From an uncultured Clostridia bacterium (GTDB taxonomy: Bacteria > Bacillota > Clostridia > Oscillospirales > Acutalibacteraceae): a stretch of 64,000 nt of DNA. Positions within the stretch are counted from its first letter, which is position 1, and the number at the start of each line of letters is the position of its first letter. A program made the position numbers and the translations under genes. Under the pieces are notes generated by a model, which saw nothing but the letters and a program-made list of their open reading frames with translations, ran no database searches and had not been told where the DNA came from. The DNA is taken from assembly GCA_947630835.1 (NCBI GenBank), contig CANRIZ010000007.1:28549-92548 (forward strand). The letters are read 5' to 3'. Of the stretch, positions 9,212-18,053 are shown piece after piece.

Positions 9212-11941
9212 ATGTTTAATTTTTTCTTTAAAAACAGGGGCAGCGTAACTATATTGTTGTCAATAATTTTAATACCGGTTTTATCGCTTAGTTCGCTGAT
9301 GATTGAAATAGGCAGAGCTGTCAGCGCAAAGGCGATAGTTAAGGAGGCCGAGAACAGCTCCATTATGTCCCTGTTGGCATGTTACGAAGAATTGCTGCTG
9401 ACCGATTACGGCGTTTTGGGCGTTTATGTTGACAGCGAAGATACGCTGAACAGCCGCTTTTTGGATTATATGAATTATAATTCAGACAATGACGGACCAA
9501 AGGCTAATTCTTTTTCAAGCGTATATAAAGTAAAAAATACAAGCGTATCCGGTGTTTATAATCTTGCGGAATCAAAAGCGCTTATGCATTCGTTGCTGGA
9601 AAGCGGAAAATATACGCAGGCTTATGCTATAGCGCAGGAATTTCTGGATATCTCTTCATGGATTGACGACTTGGCCGATAAAATAGGACTTAAAGACCTT
9701 GGGAGCAAAATAAACGGTATAAAAGACAAATTGGACAAAATGGCTAAAGTCGCGGAAATGATAAAAAATTTAAAAGATGTTCATAAGAGTATCAATGATG
9801 TTAACAAAAGTATTGATGATCTTGGTAGTGCACTTGGCTCTTTCGTTGAAGCTCTGAATGCCAAAAAAGAATTTGTACAACAATACGGAGAAAATGGCGG
9901 GGCTCCGACAAAACCCGATAAAGAAGATCGAGATAATACAGAGGCAATTTTCGAAATATTAAATATAATTAACAATAATATAGATGAGGATAAAGATCTT
10001 AACGAAGAAATAAATGAAGACGCCTTTAAATACCTTGATAGTTTAAATATTAAATATAAAGAAAATATTGGCAATAATACTGTTACTTTTACTAACGAGC
10101 AAGTTTTAAATTCTTTACCTCTTAAGGAATATGACATAAAGCCTACTGATACATGGAGCAAAAAGGCTGTGGAAGATAGATTGTATTTAGCCAAGCAAGT
10201 AAAAGACGATAAAGAAAATGAATATCAAGCAGAAGAGGAAAAATATAAAACATACAATAATGAAATAAATGCGAAGAATCAGGCTATTGAAGACGCGCGC
10301 TCAGGCGTTATAGGGGCTATAGAAAATGTAAAGACATCTTTTAACACATATTCTTCTGCCTTTCAAGCCGCTTGCAAGGCTGTTAATGACTTTATGGATG
10401 ATACTGAAAACGCAAACAGCCTTTCGAGCGTTTCGGATGATATTAAAGTACTTTCAGATTTTTCCGTCGACTTTATCAATGAGTTTAACGGTTATTTAGG
10501 CAGCGTTGAAAATGGGTTTGAACGCATTAGTGGTACAAGTTCCGTAGATGATATTATTTACACTTTAAGAAATAAAATAGGCAAAGGAATAATCGATTTT
10601 ACAATAGATAATTTAAAGGAAACTATTGTAAATTATCTAAAAGGAAAGGTTATCAGTTGGGATACATTAAATGGCATAATAAAAAAATTGGACGATACCA
10701 AAACTTGGACCGGTCCCAATCTCTTTGACATGATTAAAGCCGTCAAAACATTTGTAAGCGTTTTGAAGCCTTGGCCTGATTTTAACAGCGGCGGAAACAA
10801 AACAAATATGAATGATCAGAATTGGAATATAACTTTGGGCAAGACAAAAGATTCCAATAATCATAACACATCTTTTGCCTCCGGCGATGTTGCGGATATC
10901 AACAAACAAATCAATCGGGGCAATGAAATAGCAAAAAAATATACCAATGTAGGAAGTTTAAAAACTCAAGTTTCACCTAACGATCCAAACTCAGGTAATG
11001 AAAATTCCATAATGGGCAGTATGATTTCTCTCGGCAATTCATTTAAGGATTTACTTGCAAATTTCGGAGGTATATTTTCCGACGGTATAATGAAGGCTTG
11101 GGACCACATAAAGAATATTGTCGATAATGTTAAAAACATCTTTGGAAGTATTTTGTCTATTTGCGGGCAGTTGCTCAGCTTTGTCTTAAAATCCGCATAT
11201 AACAATATTATGCTTATTCAATATGCGAGAACCCATTTCTCTTACAGGAAGGGCGACGAGAACGATTATAACGGCAACAGCACTCATCAATTATTTTATA
11301 AAGCAGAGCAAGAATATATAATTGCAGGCAGCAGAAATGAAGCTCAAAACGAACAATCGGTAGCAATTGCAATTTTCACTTACAGGTTATTTAACAATTT
11401 AGCCGCTGTTGCGTGTGATTCGGGAGCTATGAGCCTTATTTCAGCTTGTAATTTCTTGGCGCCTGTTGTCTATTTGATTTGGGTTTATTATGAAACTTGC
11501 ATAGACTGCAATCTTTTGTTTGAGATTAAGGACGCAAAGATCGGATTGTTTAAAGAGAAACTATGGATATCGGTTGAAGCGTTGGGCGATATGTGTAAAA
11601 ATATAAACGAAATAAAAGAGGACGACACGCCGGAGCAAGCACTTAACAAGCTTATAAAAGACGTTAATGGAGGTAAGTATGGATATGAGGAATACTTAAT
11701 GTTTATGATGACCTTGGTTTCCAATGCTAATAAGACTCAAAGAATAGGCGATTTGATTCAGTGGCATGTCAGGTATAAGGCTAATAATAATTTCCTGTTA
11801 AAAAATACGTACACTATGTTTAGAGCGAAAACGGAAGTTGCATTAAATCCGATTTTGCCTATTATAAATTTAAGCAACAGCAATGAAACGGGTATAAGCA
11901 GTCTAACTAAAATTGAGCAGGTATTTTATGAGGGTTATTAA
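9212..11941 (+). CDS. Large TadG-like / DUF5702-type pilus-associated protein
   Basis: 909 residues. The N-terminus RGSVTILLSIILIPVLSLSSL is a TadG-type membrane anchor, followed by EIGRAVSAKAIVKEAENSS typical of clostridial proteins in Tad loci. The middle (about 150-560) is long, charged and helical, with coiled-coil-like stretches such as EYQAEEEKYKTYNNEINAKNQ. A further hydrophobic segment occurs near 740-765 (SACNFLAPVVYLIWVYY). The gene overlaps the next by 14 bp. It probably spans the thick cell wall as a pilus anchor or tip-like component; that role is inferred. Confidence 0.6.
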   Translation: MFNFFFKNRGSVTILLSIILIPVLSLSSLMIEIGRAVSAKAIVKEAENSSIMSLLACYEELLLTDYGVLGVYVDSEDTLNSRFLDYMNYNSDNDGPKANSFSSVYKVKNTSVSGVYNLAESKALMHSLLESGKYTQAYAIAQEFLDISSWIDDLADKIGLKDLGSKINGIKDKLDKMAKVAEMIKNLKDVHKSINDVNKSIDDLGSALGSFVEALNAKKEFVQQYGENGGAPTKPDKEDRDNTEAIFEILNIINNNIDEDKDLNEEINEDAFKYLDSLNIKYKENIGNNTVTFTNEQVLNSLPLKEYDIKPTDTWSKKAVEDRLYLAKQVKDDKENEYQAEEEKYKTYNNEINAKNQAIEDARSGVIGAIENVKTSFNTYSSAFQAACKAVNDFMDDTENANSLSSVSDDIKVLSDFSVDFINEFNGYLGSVENGFERISGTSSVDDIIYTLRNKIGKGIIDFTIDNLKETIVNYLKGKVISWDTLNGIIKKLDDTKTWTGPNLFDMIKAVKTFVSVLKPWPDFNSGGNKTNMNDQNWNITLGKTKDSNNHNTSFASGDVADINKQINRGNEIAKKYTNVGSLKTQVSPNDPNSGNENSIMGSMISLGNSFKDLLANFGGIFSDGIMKAWDHIKNIVDNVKNIFGSILSICGQLLSFVLKSAYNNIMLIQYARTHFSYRKGDENDYNGNSTHQLFYKAEQEYIIAGSRNEAQNEQSVAIAIFTYRLFNNLAAVACDSGAMSLISACNFLAPVVYLIWVYYETCIDCNLLFEIKDAKIGLFKEKLWISVEALGDMCKNINEIKEDDTPEQALNKLIKDVNGGKYGYEEYLMFMMTLVSNANKTQRIGDLIQWHVRYKANNNFLLKNTYTMFRAKTEVALNPILPIINLSNSNETGISSLTKIEQVFYEGY

Positions 11942-12548
11942 AGAACAAAACGCTATTATAACAATTGAAGCATCGTTATCATTTGTTGTATTTATGTTCC
12001 TAATATTATTTATCTACAGCTACAGCAATGTATATATAGCTCAGAATATAATAAGTCATGCTACTATACAGGCAAATCAGACTGTGGCTATTGAATCTTA
12101 CGGAAGGCAAAAACTATCGGATACCCAAATTAATAAGGACATTCAAAAAGTTATTGGGGATATAAACAGTTTGGGCAATCAACTTTTTGGAACCGAAGGT
12201 ATGAATCCGTTTAATGATTTTAAAAGCCTTGAAAATGCAGACATTAAAAAAGTATATCAAAAGGCTTGGCTTGAAGCTATATCAAATCAAGCAATGTTCA
12301 GCAAAGAAGACGATTACATACAGGCTTTATCTGCTGTCGGCATTGACACAAGCACTATTAAGTTCGATGTTCAATTGGCCAATGCCGACGACGGAGGAAC
12401 GGATATAGTTGCAACCGTTACTTATGATTTGAATTTGCAATTTCCGTTTATGGGAAAAAACAGACTTGAAAACATCACTAAGCAATCAAAATCACATTTA
12501 TTTCAAAACGTTAACAATAAAAGAAGTGTAAGTTGGACCGGTATTTGA
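11928..12548 (+). CDS. Second TadE-like pseudopilin
   Basis: The ATG at 11928 is preferred over TTG 11913 because a GCAGG-like site lies 7 bp before it and the protein then starts MRVIKEQNAIITIEAS, a TadE-like leader whose Glu is followed by a hydrophobic helix (about 15-33). 206 residues with an extracytoplasmic domain. It overlaps the preceding gene by 14 bp, which indicates translational coupling. With the gene at 8505 it gives the two minor pseudopilins (TadE/TadF) usual in Tad systems. Confidence 0.7.
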   Translation: MRVIKEQNAIITIEASLSFVVFMFLILFIYSYSNVYIAQNIISHATIQANQTVAIESYGRQKLSDTQINKDIQKVIGDINSLGNQLFGTEGMNPFNDFKSLENADIKKVYQKAWLEAISNQAMFSKEDDYIQALSAVGIDTSTIKFDVQLANADDGGTDIVATVTYDLNLQFPFMGKNRLENITKQSKSHLFQNVNNKRSVSWTGI

Positions 12549-12551
12549 TTA

Positions 12552-13025
12552 ATGTTAATAATAGAATTCGGAATATTATTTTGTTACCTTCATGTGGCAG
12601 CGCTTGGAACAACTGATATTTTACGTTTATTAAAAGGATGCGAGATATCGGTTTTTACGTTCAACAGTGTTTGTGATAATTGCGGACACAAGTTGAATTT
12701 ATTATCTCAAATACCGATTATATCTTATATAAAAAACAAAGGAAGATGTAAATATTGCAAAAGTAAAATTGATATTAAAAATTTTTGGTTAGAGCTTTTT
12801 CCTTTTATATATTACTGTGCAATCAATATTTTTCTTGATTTTAGTTTTATGAGTGTTGCGGTAAACTTTTTTAGTTATGAAATATTAAAGTTGTTTTTTA
12901 TTTTTATAAAAGGGTCCAAAGAGAAAAACTTTATTAAGGAGTACATATTGTCATTGTTTTCAAATGCTTTTCTCTTTTTCCTAATATTAATTTTAGTATT
13001 ATTAAACGGAAGCTTTAATTTATAA
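12552..13025 (+). CDS. Orphan prepilin-peptidase cysteine domain, no A24 protease domain
   Basis: 157 residues, start 3 bp after the previous stop. Residues about 41-73 match the N-terminal domain of PilD-type prepilin peptidases: CDNC (Cys41, Cys44), then IPIISYI, then GRCKYC (Cys66, Cys69), a zinc-binding pair of CxxC motifs, next to an N-terminal helix. The rest is hydrophobic helices, but neither the first catalytic Asp motif nor the GxGD box is present. The A24 protease is instead encoded by tadV at 6412, which lacks the cysteines. Either the two products work together as a split enzyme or this one has another role; a decayed PilD is the alternative. Confidence 0.65.
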   Translation: MLIIEFGILFCYLHVAALGTTDILRLLKGCEISVFTFNSVCDNCGHKLNLLSQIPIISYIKNKGRCKYCKSKIDIKNFWLELFPFIYYCAINIFLDFSFMSVAVNFFSYEILKLFFIFIKGSKEKNFIKEYILSLFSNAFLFFLILILVLLNGSFNL

Positions 13026-13045
13026 TTTTATTGGGGTGTTATAAT

Positions 13046-14557
13046 ATGAATTTATATTTTGAAGATATCAATTCGGCATTATTTTTAATATGTCAAATGG
13101 GCGAAGAAGAAATATTGGACGAGTTCAGCTACGAGATGCTGTCAAATAACGATATCGACGATATCTTACCGGTAAGCTTTACGCAAAGAAATTCAGAAAG
13201 ATTTTTGAAATACAATGTATCTACATACACGACGCTTGAAAAGTTCTTTGAAGGAACCGTAGGGCGTCAAAAAGTTGTAAACGCTTTGTTAAATATAACG
13301 TCTGCCTTATCCGAGGCTGAAGAATATATGATTGACCCCTCAATATTTATTTTAGAGCAAAATCATATTTTTGTGGATTTATACAACAATAAAGTAAATT
13401 TAGTCTGCGTACCTATTGTCGGATACAAGTCCCCCCAAACGCCGTTAGAGTTCTTTAAAAATATTATCTTCAGCATTAAATATGATGAAAACGATGATAG
13501 TAATTATGTTACCAATATAATTAATTATTTAAATTCAAGCACTAATTTTTCAATTACGGAATTTAAAAAAATATTGCAAAAAATAAACTATGACAGTAAC
13601 GGTAATTCCGGAAATAATACTGCTTCCATAAATAACGGTACCTCAACAAGCAGCATTTCTCGTATAAATAACAGCGCTTCGACAAGCAACACAGCTCAGG
13701 CGAATAACGGCGCTTCACATATCAGTACATCTCCGATAAATAACGGCACTTCCGTAAAAAATGCCGATTCTCGAAAGGAAAGCTTAAATTCACAAGCCGT
13801 TATTGTTAAAAGAAATGAATCAATTGCAGTGAATCCCAACAAAGAATTAAAACCTGTTAAAAGCGAAAATTCACATGCAAATGAAAGAAAACTATCGGCT
13901 TCTGCTGCACCTAATAATGTTTCTTCCGAAAAGAAAATGTCTATTTTTTACTTATTGGCACACTACAGTGCCGAAAACAAAGCGTTGTATCAAATGCAAA
14001 AAGAACAAGGAAGCAATACGGATGTAAAGCAACCGGCAGTTCAGAACGTACCGATAAGCGCACCGGTAACGGATATCCAACAAAATAGTCGGTATGAAAA
14101 CAAAGAAGTTAAAGTTCCGAAAAATGAAGTTACTTCAAGGCCGATTAATTACGGAAACACAACAAGCAAACAAAATTTTGGAAACACAGTTGATTTGACT
14201 CACAGAAAAATGACTACGGTTTTGTCTCAAATGCCGCTGCCGACTCAGACGAGTCAGAATCAAGCCGTCTTTATAAGAAATAAAAACAATGAACAAGCAG
14301 TTATTAATCATTTCCCGTTTAAAATCGGAGCAAGTGTAGACGGCAATGTTGATTATGCCGTTCGCGGAAATACCAATATAAGCCAGATACATGCAATTGT
14401 TGATTATAAAGACGGTAATTATGTGTTAATAGATAACAATTCTACAAACGGAACATATATTAATGCCAATAAAATAGAAGCTAATAAACCGATTAACCTT
14501 GTATCGGGAAACTTTATACGTTTAGCCGATGAGGATTTTAAGTTTGAAATCAGATAA
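13046..14557 (+). CDS. DUF6382-like + FHA domain phosphothreonine-binding protein
   Basis: ATG 13046 is preferred to TTG 13031, which lies in the ribosome site. 503 residues in three parts: an N-terminal domain (about 1-175) resembling DUF6382 found with FHA domains in Firmicutes; a low-complexity linker rich in Asn, Ser and Thr with repeated INNGTS/NNSAS-like units; and a C-terminal FHA domain (about 415-503) with the hallmark Gly, Ser-x-x-His (SQIHAIV) and NSTNGTYIN motifs. Just before the FHA domain, KMTTVLSQ (Thr390-Thr391) resembles the phospho-switch of GarA-like proteins and recurs in the protein at 17146. The genes for a phosphatase and a kinase follow directly. Confidence 0.75.
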   Translation: MNLYFEDINSALFLICQMGEEEILDEFSYEMLSNNDIDDILPVSFTQRNSERFLKYNVSTYTTLEKFFEGTVGRQKVVNALLNITSALSEAEEYMIDPSIFILEQNHIFVDLYNNKVNLVCVPIVGYKSPQTPLEFFKNIIFSIKYDENDDSNYVTNIINYLNSSTNFSITEFKKILQKINYDSNGNSGNNTASINNGTSTSSISRINNSASTSNTAQANNGASHISTSPINNGTSVKNADSRKESLNSQAVIVKRNESIAVNPNKELKPVKSENSHANERKLSASAAPNNVSSEKKMSIFYLLAHYSAENKALYQMQKEQGSNTDVKQPAVQNVPISAPVTDIQQNSRYENKEVKVPKNEVTSRPINYGNTTSKQNFGNTVDLTHRKMTTVLSQMPLPTQTSQNQAVFIRNKNNEQAVINHFPFKIGASVDGNVDYAVRGNTNISQIHAIVDYKDGNYVLIDNNSTNGTYINANKIEANKPINLVSGNFIRLADEDFKFEIR

Positions 14558-14570
14558 AAGAGAGATATCT

Positions 14571-15341
14571 ATGAATTTTATTATATTTGGGAAAACGGAT
14601 ATTGGTATTGAAAAAGATAAAAATCAGGACAGCTATTTAATAAAAAGAGCAAAAAGCTCTATGGGAGAGCTTGCTTTTGGAGTTCTTTGCGACGGTATGG
14701 GAGGTCTTGAACAAGGAGAGCTTGCGAGTTCGACAGTGATAAACGCCTTTGATGATTGGTTTTTAAACGACTTACCTAATCTTATAAACTTCGGCTTTAA
14801 CAAAGAGCTTTTACAACAACAATGGACAACTTTAATTAAGAATTTAAATATAAAAATATCTGAATATGGAAATTCTTGTGATATCAGCATCGGAACAACT
14901 ATTTGCGCAATTCTTGTAACTCAAAATAATTTTTATTGTGTAAATGTAGGCGATTCAAGAGCTTATATTATCGACGATGACTACATTTATCAAGTTACAA
15001 AAGATCAAAGTTTGGTTCAGAGAAAAATTGATCAGGGGATTATTACTGAGGAGCAAGCAAATTTTGACCCTGACCGAAGTGTGCTGCTTCAGTGTATCGG
15101 CAGCAGTCCCTATGTGGATCCTGATTTCTTTGAAGGCGAAGTTTCCCAAAATGAAGTTTTTATGCTTTGCAGTGATGGATTCAGGCATGAGGTCTTGGCC
15201 CGGGAAATACACGATTCTTTTATGCCCTCAAAGCTTACAAGCATTGAAGATATGGAAAGAAATGCACAGTATTTAATTGATTTAAATAAGCAAAGAGAAG
15301 AAAGCGATAATATAACAACAATATTGATTAGAACTTATTGA
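14571..15341 (+). CDS. PP2C-family Ser/Thr protein phosphatase
   Basis: ATG 14571 is chosen over 14529 because an AG-rich site precedes it and PP2C proteins begin near the first strand (MNFIIFGKTDIGIEKDKNQDS); the longer start would overlap the FHA gene. 256 residues. The metal-binding PP2C motifs are present: DKNQDSY, LCDGMGG, SIGTT, VGDSRAY, CSDGF and ESDNITTILI. No membrane segment. It should dephosphorylate targets of the kinase encoded next, a common kinase/phosphatase pairing in Firmicutes. Confidence 0.9.
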   Translation: MNFIIFGKTDIGIEKDKNQDSYLIKRAKSSMGELAFGVLCDGMGGLEQGELASSTVINAFDDWFLNDLPNLINFGFNKELLQQQWTTLIKNLNIKISEYGNSCDISIGTTICAILVTQNNFYCVNVGDSRAYIIDDDYIYQVTKDQSLVQRKIDQGIITEEQANFDPDRSVLLQCIGSSPYVDPDFFEGEVSQNEVFMLCSDGFRHEVLAREIHDSFMPSKLTSIEDMERNAQYLIDLNKQREESDNITTILIRTY

Positions 15342-15355
15342 TAAGGAGAGTTTAA

Positions 15356-17149
15356 ATGCTTGAAATAGGCTCTTTAGTAAACGGAAAATACAGGATACTT
15401 GATATTATCGGCGAAGGCGGAATGAGCATAGTTTACCTTGCCCGTAATGAAAGTACAAAGATTAGTTGGGCTATAAAAGAGATTAAGAAATTTGATGAAG
15501 ATGACAATGAAATAAAAAGAAATACCCTAATTGCAGAAATAGAAATGCTGAAAAAGCTAAAAAACGATTATCTTCCTAAAATAATTGACGTTATTAATGA
15601 GAATGACACAATGCTTATTGTTATGGATTTGATTGAGGGCAACGACCTTGATGTTAAAATGACCGAGGAGGGAGGAGCATTACCTCAAGAAGATGTCATA
15701 AGATGGGCAAAGCAGATATGTAACGTATTAAATTATTTGCATCATTGCACGCCACCGATAATTTACAGAGATATGAAACCGGGAAATATTATGTTAAAAC
15801 CGGACAACAATATTTCTGTTATCGATTTCGGAACGGCAAGAGAAGTCGAAATAAAAAATGTAAAAAATACAAAAAGTATGGGAACCGAAGGATATGCCGC
15901 TCCGGAGCAATACGGAGAAAATGCATACGCTGATGAAAGAACCGATATATATAATTTCGGCGCAACAATATTCCATTTGATTACAGGCCACTATCCCGAT
16001 CCTGTAAGAGTATGCGAACATCCTATCAGAGAATATAACCCTTCTTTATCAGGCGGTATAGAAAGTATTATTATAAAATGTACTCAACTTGACCCTAATA
16101 AAAGATATCAAAATTGTGATGAATTGGCTTATGATCTCGAAAATTACGAGTATATTGACGAGGCTGTAATATCATCGAATAAGAGGAAAATATATAAATT
16201 CGCAGCAACAGCGGCTTCAGCTGTTATTTGTGCCTTAATCGCTTTGTTCGGATACTTTAAAAATGCCGATCAGATACATGCAAATTATGATAAATACATT
16301 AAATCTGAGAGATACGAAGAGGCTATAAAGCTTGATGATACCAGAATAGAAGGATATGAGGGTTTGATTAATTCATGCGCCAAGGATGGAATTATTGATG
16401 ATAATGACGTAAAAACAATTTCTGTTTTGGAAGCATATGAAGACCTCGGAAAGAACGGCAATGGCGAAGAAATATCGCCTATAAGCGATTTAGCAAAAAA
16501 GAATATTTCAAATTACATAAGCGTTTGTTATCAGGTTGGGAACGAATATTGGGATAAATATAAAACCCCATCTTCAAGCGCCGGAAAGGCCGCAACTTGG
16601 TTTAAAAGAATTTTGCCGGATAATTATATAGATGTCAGATATCAAGAATTTTCAAACGGAGATTCTTACACTATTTCTGTTTCCGGACAAGAATATAATG
16701 TGTCTATCGGTGATAATTCCGATATTACTCTAAGAGAATTTCAGGTTGCGCTTGTTGGCGCCCAAATAAGTAACTGCAAAGATAAAATCAGCAGTTTATC
16801 CGGAAATCAATCGGGTTTGGGTTCATTCTCCGGAGAAGATGAAAAAATTAAAGCATATCAAGATTTATGGAATCAATTATTGACTTTAAAAGATATAGCA
16901 AGAGAAATCTCAGACGAACAGCTGACAATTATGTTGTGTAATGAAATATGTTTGGGGCTCGAGGATAATCTTGACGGAATAGCAAAACACAATGACTTAG
17001 AAAAAATAGAAAAAATAGAAACTCAACTGTTAAATCCTATGTCAGATATGTCAAAAGAATTGACTAATCAAACGAGCAGAGAAAGCTTACAGCAAAAGAT
17101 AAGCTATTTATCCAAATATATTAGCGAATATTACGGAGATTTAAAATGA
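15356..17149 (+). CDS. Membrane-anchored Ser/Thr protein kinase
   Basis: 597 residues. Cytoplasmic kinase domain at about 10-270: glycine loop GEGGMSIVY, AIKE lysine, catalytic loop YRDMKPGNIM (Tyr replaces the His of HRD, seen in a group of bacterial kinases), DFG in VIDFGTAR, and APEQYG. A membrane helix at about 282-302 is followed by an extracytoplasmic domain of about 295 residues without PASTA repeats. Start 14 bp after the phosphatase gene; the stop overlaps the next start (ATGA). It probably phosphorylates the TTVL sites in neighbouring proteins in response to an outside signal. Confidence 0.9.
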   Translation: MLEIGSLVNGKYRILDIIGEGGMSIVYLARNESTKISWAIKEIKKFDEDDNEIKRNTLIAEIEMLKKLKNDYLPKIIDVINENDTMLIVMDLIEGNDLDVKMTEEGGALPQEDVIRWAKQICNVLNYLHHCTPPIIYRDMKPGNIMLKPDNNISVIDFGTAREVEIKNVKNTKSMGTEGYAAPEQYGENAYADERTDIYNFGATIFHLITGHYPDPVRVCEHPIREYNPSLSGGIESIIIKCTQLDPNKRYQNCDELAYDLENYEYIDEAVISSNKRKIYKFAATAASAVICALIALFGYFKNADQIHANYDKYIKSERYEEAIKLDDTRIEGYEGLINSCAKDGIIDDNDVKTISVLEAYEDLGKNGNGEEISPISDLAKKNISNYISVCYQVGNEYWDKYKTPSSSAGKAATWFKRILPDNYIDVRYQEFSNGDSYTISVSGQEYNVSIGDNSDITLREFQVALVGAQISNCKDKISSLSGNQSGLGSFSGEDEKIKAYQDLWNQLLTLKDIAREISDEQLTIMLCNEICLGLEDNLDGIAKHNDLEKIEKIETQLLNPMSDMSKELTNQTSRESLQQKISYLSKYISEYYGDLK

Positions 17150-17553
17150 GTTATATTAATATATTTTACATTTTTATTGTGTTGGCTGCGGCTTTATTAA
17201 TAGCGGCTGTAATTCTTTTCTTTGCTTTGGATATTCCGGATGCGTTTAGAATTGTAAATAAAAAGCCGTTAAAGAATAACAGAAAAAGTAAAAAAATCGT
17301 TAAGTCGGATTCTATACATAATGTTAAGAATTCAACCAAAAAAAGAAATATAAGCGATAATAACAATAAACAATTAAACTCAAGGAAAAAAACAACTGTT
17401 CTTGAAACACAAGAACCCATTAACAAAAAGACAACCGTTTTAAGGAACACAACAAGTAAAATTACCGGGGAAATTAAGCCGGAAAATAATGAATCAGGCT
17501 TTGAAATAATTGAAACCGAGCATTACAAAGCATCGGATGAAATTGTAGAATAG
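17146..17553 (+). CDS. Small membrane protein with duplicated TTVL motif, likely kinase substrate
   Basis: 135 residues; ATG overlaps the kinase stop. One N-terminal helix (about 5-30), then a very basic, Lys/Asn-rich cytoplasmic tail. The tail has KKTTVLETQ (Thr83-Thr84) and KKTTVLRNT (Thr96-Thr97), 13 residues apart, the same core as KMTTVLSQ before the FHA domain of the protein at 13046. Tandem Thr followed by aliphatic residues is the form of known FHA-docking sites in bacterial kinase pathways. The inferred role is a membrane dock recruiting the FHA protein once phosphorylated. No family recognised. Confidence 0.65.
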   Translation: MSYINIFYIFIVLAAALLIAAVILFFALDIPDAFRIVNKKPLKNNRKSKKIVKSDSIHNVKNSTKKRNISDNNNKQLNSRKKTTVLETQEPINKKTTVLRNTTSKITGEIKPENNESGFEIIETEHYKASDEIVE

Positions 17554-17579
17554 GCAGATTAGCGAAAGGGAGAAATTAT

Positions 17580-18029
17580 ATGAAATCAATGCTTAGAAAA
17601 CTGATTATAATCAGTTTGATCGGCTTTTTCATTATGTCTTTATCATTTTTACTTATGGGCATAAATTCAGAAAAAAGGTTGATTAGTGTGTTAACTGGAG
17701 TGCTTTTTTGGGCAGGTTTAATTTTAGGAGTTGCTACGAGCATTCTATATGCAAAAAAATTTAAAATTTGGTGCCAAAAATACGGAAGAACAATGTGGCT
17801 GAAAAAAAAGCCGGGAATTCTTATATTCTTTTCAAATACAATAGCAAAAGCAGTTGATATAGTTCTTTTTGCAAGCTTGTTGTTGCTTATTTTGACATTT
17901 ATTATTACAAAAATGGGCTCTAATATTTGTTTTGCGGCAATAGCTTTGTTTACAATGTCTTTTGCAATGCACTGTATATTTAACGGCAAAACATTTAATT
18001 TTTGCTTTAATAAAGTTAATAAATTTTAA
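17580..18029 (+). CDS. Four-helix membrane protein of unknown function
   Basis: 149 residues with four predicted membrane segments (about 9-27, 37-55, 82-101, 108-135) and short basic loops. No family recognised. It lies between the phosphosignalling genes and the giant surface protein, 26 bp after one and 24 bp before the other, so it is probably cotranscribed and works with them. Confidence 0.6.
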   Translation: MKSMLRKLIIISLIGFFIMSLSFLLMGINSEKRLISVLTGVLFWAGLILGVATSILYAKKFKIWCQKYGRTMWLKKKPGILIFFSNTIAKAVDIVLFASLLLLILTFIITKMGSNICFAAIALFTMSFAMHCIFNGKTFNFCFNKVNKF

Positions 18030-18053
18030 TTTATTTATATGGAGGAAGTTATT

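Noticed and set aside
18039..18053. ATG 18039 as the start of the giant protein
   Set aside because: It lies over the GGAGG that serves ATG 18054, and the five extra residues would precede a normal signal peptide.
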